DNA of 7,097 nt, from the NCBI GenBank assembly GCA_021414165.1, contig JAIOPA010000246.1, forward strand, positions 1-7,097, in the 5' to 3' direction. Position 1 is the stretch's first letter, and each line of letters opens with the position of its first letter. Under the pieces are notes generated by a model. It was not told the origin of the DNA. It was given only the letters and a program-made list of their open reading frames with translations, and searched no databases. Origin of the DNA: Candidatus Eiseniibacteriota bacterium. GTDB taxonomy: Bacteria > Eisenbacteria > RBG-16-71-46. Positions 6,049 through 7,097 of this stretch are shown here, piece by piece. The position numbers were made by a program, and so were the translations under genes.

Positions 6049-7097
6049 GCGCCGGACCCGCGTTGTTCGCGCGCCGCCGCGCCGGCGTGCTGCTGCACCT
6101 TTCGGCGCTGCCCGGTCCGCACGGCGTGGGCAGTCTTGGCCCCGAGGCCGAGCGCTTCATCGACTGGTGTGCCGCGGCTGGGTTGTCGCTCTGGCAGATG
6201 CTGCCGATCGGCCCGGTGGGTGGGGGCGAGAGCCCGTACTCGGCGACCAGCAGCTTCGCGGGCGAGCCGCTGTTCGTGAGCCTCGAGTGGCTCGCGGACG
6301 ACGGCCTGCTGCCACGAACCCGGCTCGCCGCACCCGCCGCCTGGGCGCGCGGTCTGGCGCGTTACCCGGAGTCGCGTGCGTTCCGGGCCGAGCGCCTGGC
6401 CGAGGCGTTCGCTCGCTTCCAGACCAAGCGCGGCGCAGGTTCGAGCGCGTATCGCACGTTCGTGCGCAGCGCCGCCATGTGGCTGCCCGGCTGGACGCGA
6501 TTCGCGGCGTCCCGCGATGGCCGCTCGCCCGGCTACCATGCGTTCGTGCAGTTCGTCTTCGCCACCCAGTGGGCGCGGTTGCGTGCGTATGCGCATGGCC
6601 GCGGCGTGCATCTGGTGGGCGACCTGCCCATCTTCGCCACGCAGGATTCCGCCGACGTGCAGGATCGTCCGGAGTTGTTCCGGTTGGGCCGCGGCGGCCG
6701 TCCGCGCGTGGTGACCGGTGTGCCCCCCGACATGTTCTCGTCCGAGGGCCAGCTCTGGGGGCATCCGCACTATGCGTGGAACGCGCACCGGGCCGAACGC
6801 TTCCGGTGGTGGATCGCGCGCGTGCGTACCGCGCTCACGCGCTTCGATGCGCTGCGCATCGATCACTTCGTGGGGCTCGTGCACGCGTATCAGATCCCCG
6901 GTGATTCGCCCACGGCCAAGGTGGGCGAGTGGCGGCCCACGCCCGGGCGCGAGTTGCTGGGCGCGGTGCGCGCCGCATTGGGCCCGCTGCCGCTCATCGC
7001 CGAGGACCTGGGCAACGTGACGCCCAAGGTGGTCCAGCTGCGCGAGGACTTCGGGCTGCCGGGCATGAAGCTGCTGCACAACGCGTTCTACGAGCCC
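6045..7097 (+). CDS. malQ: 4-alpha-glucanotransferase (amylomaltase, GH77), N-terminal part, runs off the right edge
   Basis: MalQ transfers alpha-1,4-glucan segments between maltodextrins, releasing glucose, in the cytoplasm. The frame stays open for 351 codons to the window edge, against roughly 500 or more for a full enzyme, so about a third is missing. The N-terminus is characteristic: RRAGVLLHLSALPG (11-24), GVGSLGPEAERFIDW, SLWQMLPIGPVGGGESPYS and FAGEPLFVSL. Further on come DLPIFATQDSADV, GVPPDMFSSEGQLWGHP and LRIDHFVG, in which D273 is the expected nucleophile, then LIAEDLG with E320 as acid/base. The third catalytic Asp of GH77 lies beyond the edge. V276 replaces the Arg common in the RIDHFRG motif. 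The ATG overlaps the GH13 stop as ATGA. The two enzymes fit one maltodextrin/glycogen turnover operon: GH13 trims or opens glucans and MalQ redistributes the short products. Confidence 0.93.
   Translation, partial: MSAGPALFARRRAGVLLHLSALPGPHGVGSLGPEAERFIDWCAAAGLSLWQMLPIGPVGGGESPYSATSSFAGEPLFVSLEWLADDGLLPRTRLAAPAAWARGLARYPESRAFRAERLAEAFARFQTKRGAGSSAYRTFVRSAAMWLPGWTRFAASRDGRSPGYHAFVQFVFATQWARLRAYAHGRGVHLVGDLPIFATQDSADVQDRPELFRLGRGGRPRVVTGVPPDMFSSEGQLWGHPHYAWNAHRAERFRWWIARVRTALTRFDALRIDHFVGLVHAYQIPGDSPTAKVGEWRPTPGRELLGAVRAALGPLPLIAEDLGNVTPKVVQLREDFGLPGMKLLHNAFYEP

Noticed and set aside
5691..7079. Antisense open frame of 462 codons opposite malQ
   Set aside because: The + strand frame carries clear GH77 motifs throughout; the antisense product is low-complexity Arg/Ala/His-rich.
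1..7097. CRISPR arrays, tRNA/rRNA genes, insertion sequences, phage or defence genes
   Set aside because: No spaced direct repeats, tRNA-like cloverleaf, terminal inverted repeats or transposase/integrase motifs were seen; the window is filled with four housekeeping-type coding regions.

Overview
This is a GC-rich (about two-thirds G+C by eye), densely coded stretch of a chromosome from a Gram-negative (diderm) bacterium. All four recognisable genes lie on the + strand. An outer-membrane barrel protein fused to a peptidase and a TolB-like propeller, the overall codon style and the architecture together suggest Gemmatimonadota or a similar high-GC environmental phylum. That assignment is inference from protein style; there is no rRNA or other marker here.

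Layout: (1) 1-1001 is the 3' end of a TamB-like (DUF490) translocation/assembly protein whose 5' part lies outside the window. (2) 1002-1102 is a 101-bp spacer with a good ribosome binding site and a weak promoter candidate. (3) 1103-4288 encodes a 1061-residue exported protein that joins a zinc gluzincin peptidase domain (HELVH...E), a six-repeat PD40/TolB-like beta-propeller, a low-complexity linker and a C-terminal Omp85/TamA-type barrel. (4) 4289-4350 contains a perfect 12-bp GC hairpin that resembles a terminator but overlaps the first codons of the next open frame. (5) 4303-6048 encodes a GH13 alpha-amylase-family enzyme with a complete catalytic set. (6) 6045-7097 is the start of malQ (GH77 4-alpha-glucanotransferase). 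It overlaps the GH13 gene by ATGA and runs off the right edge.

Two functional modules are visible. The left module looks like an outer-membrane biogenesis or export pair, in which a TamB-type periplasm-spanning protein sits next to an Omp85 barrel whose usual POTRA domains appear to be replaced by a peptidase and a propeller. The right module is an intracellular alpha-glucan/maltodextrin pair, a GH13 hydrolase plus MalQ, which are translationally coupled. The hairpin probably separates the two modules transcriptionally. The multi-domain Omp85 fusion beside tamB is the most noteworthy item. The glucan genes look ordinary apart from a doubtful GH13 start site.
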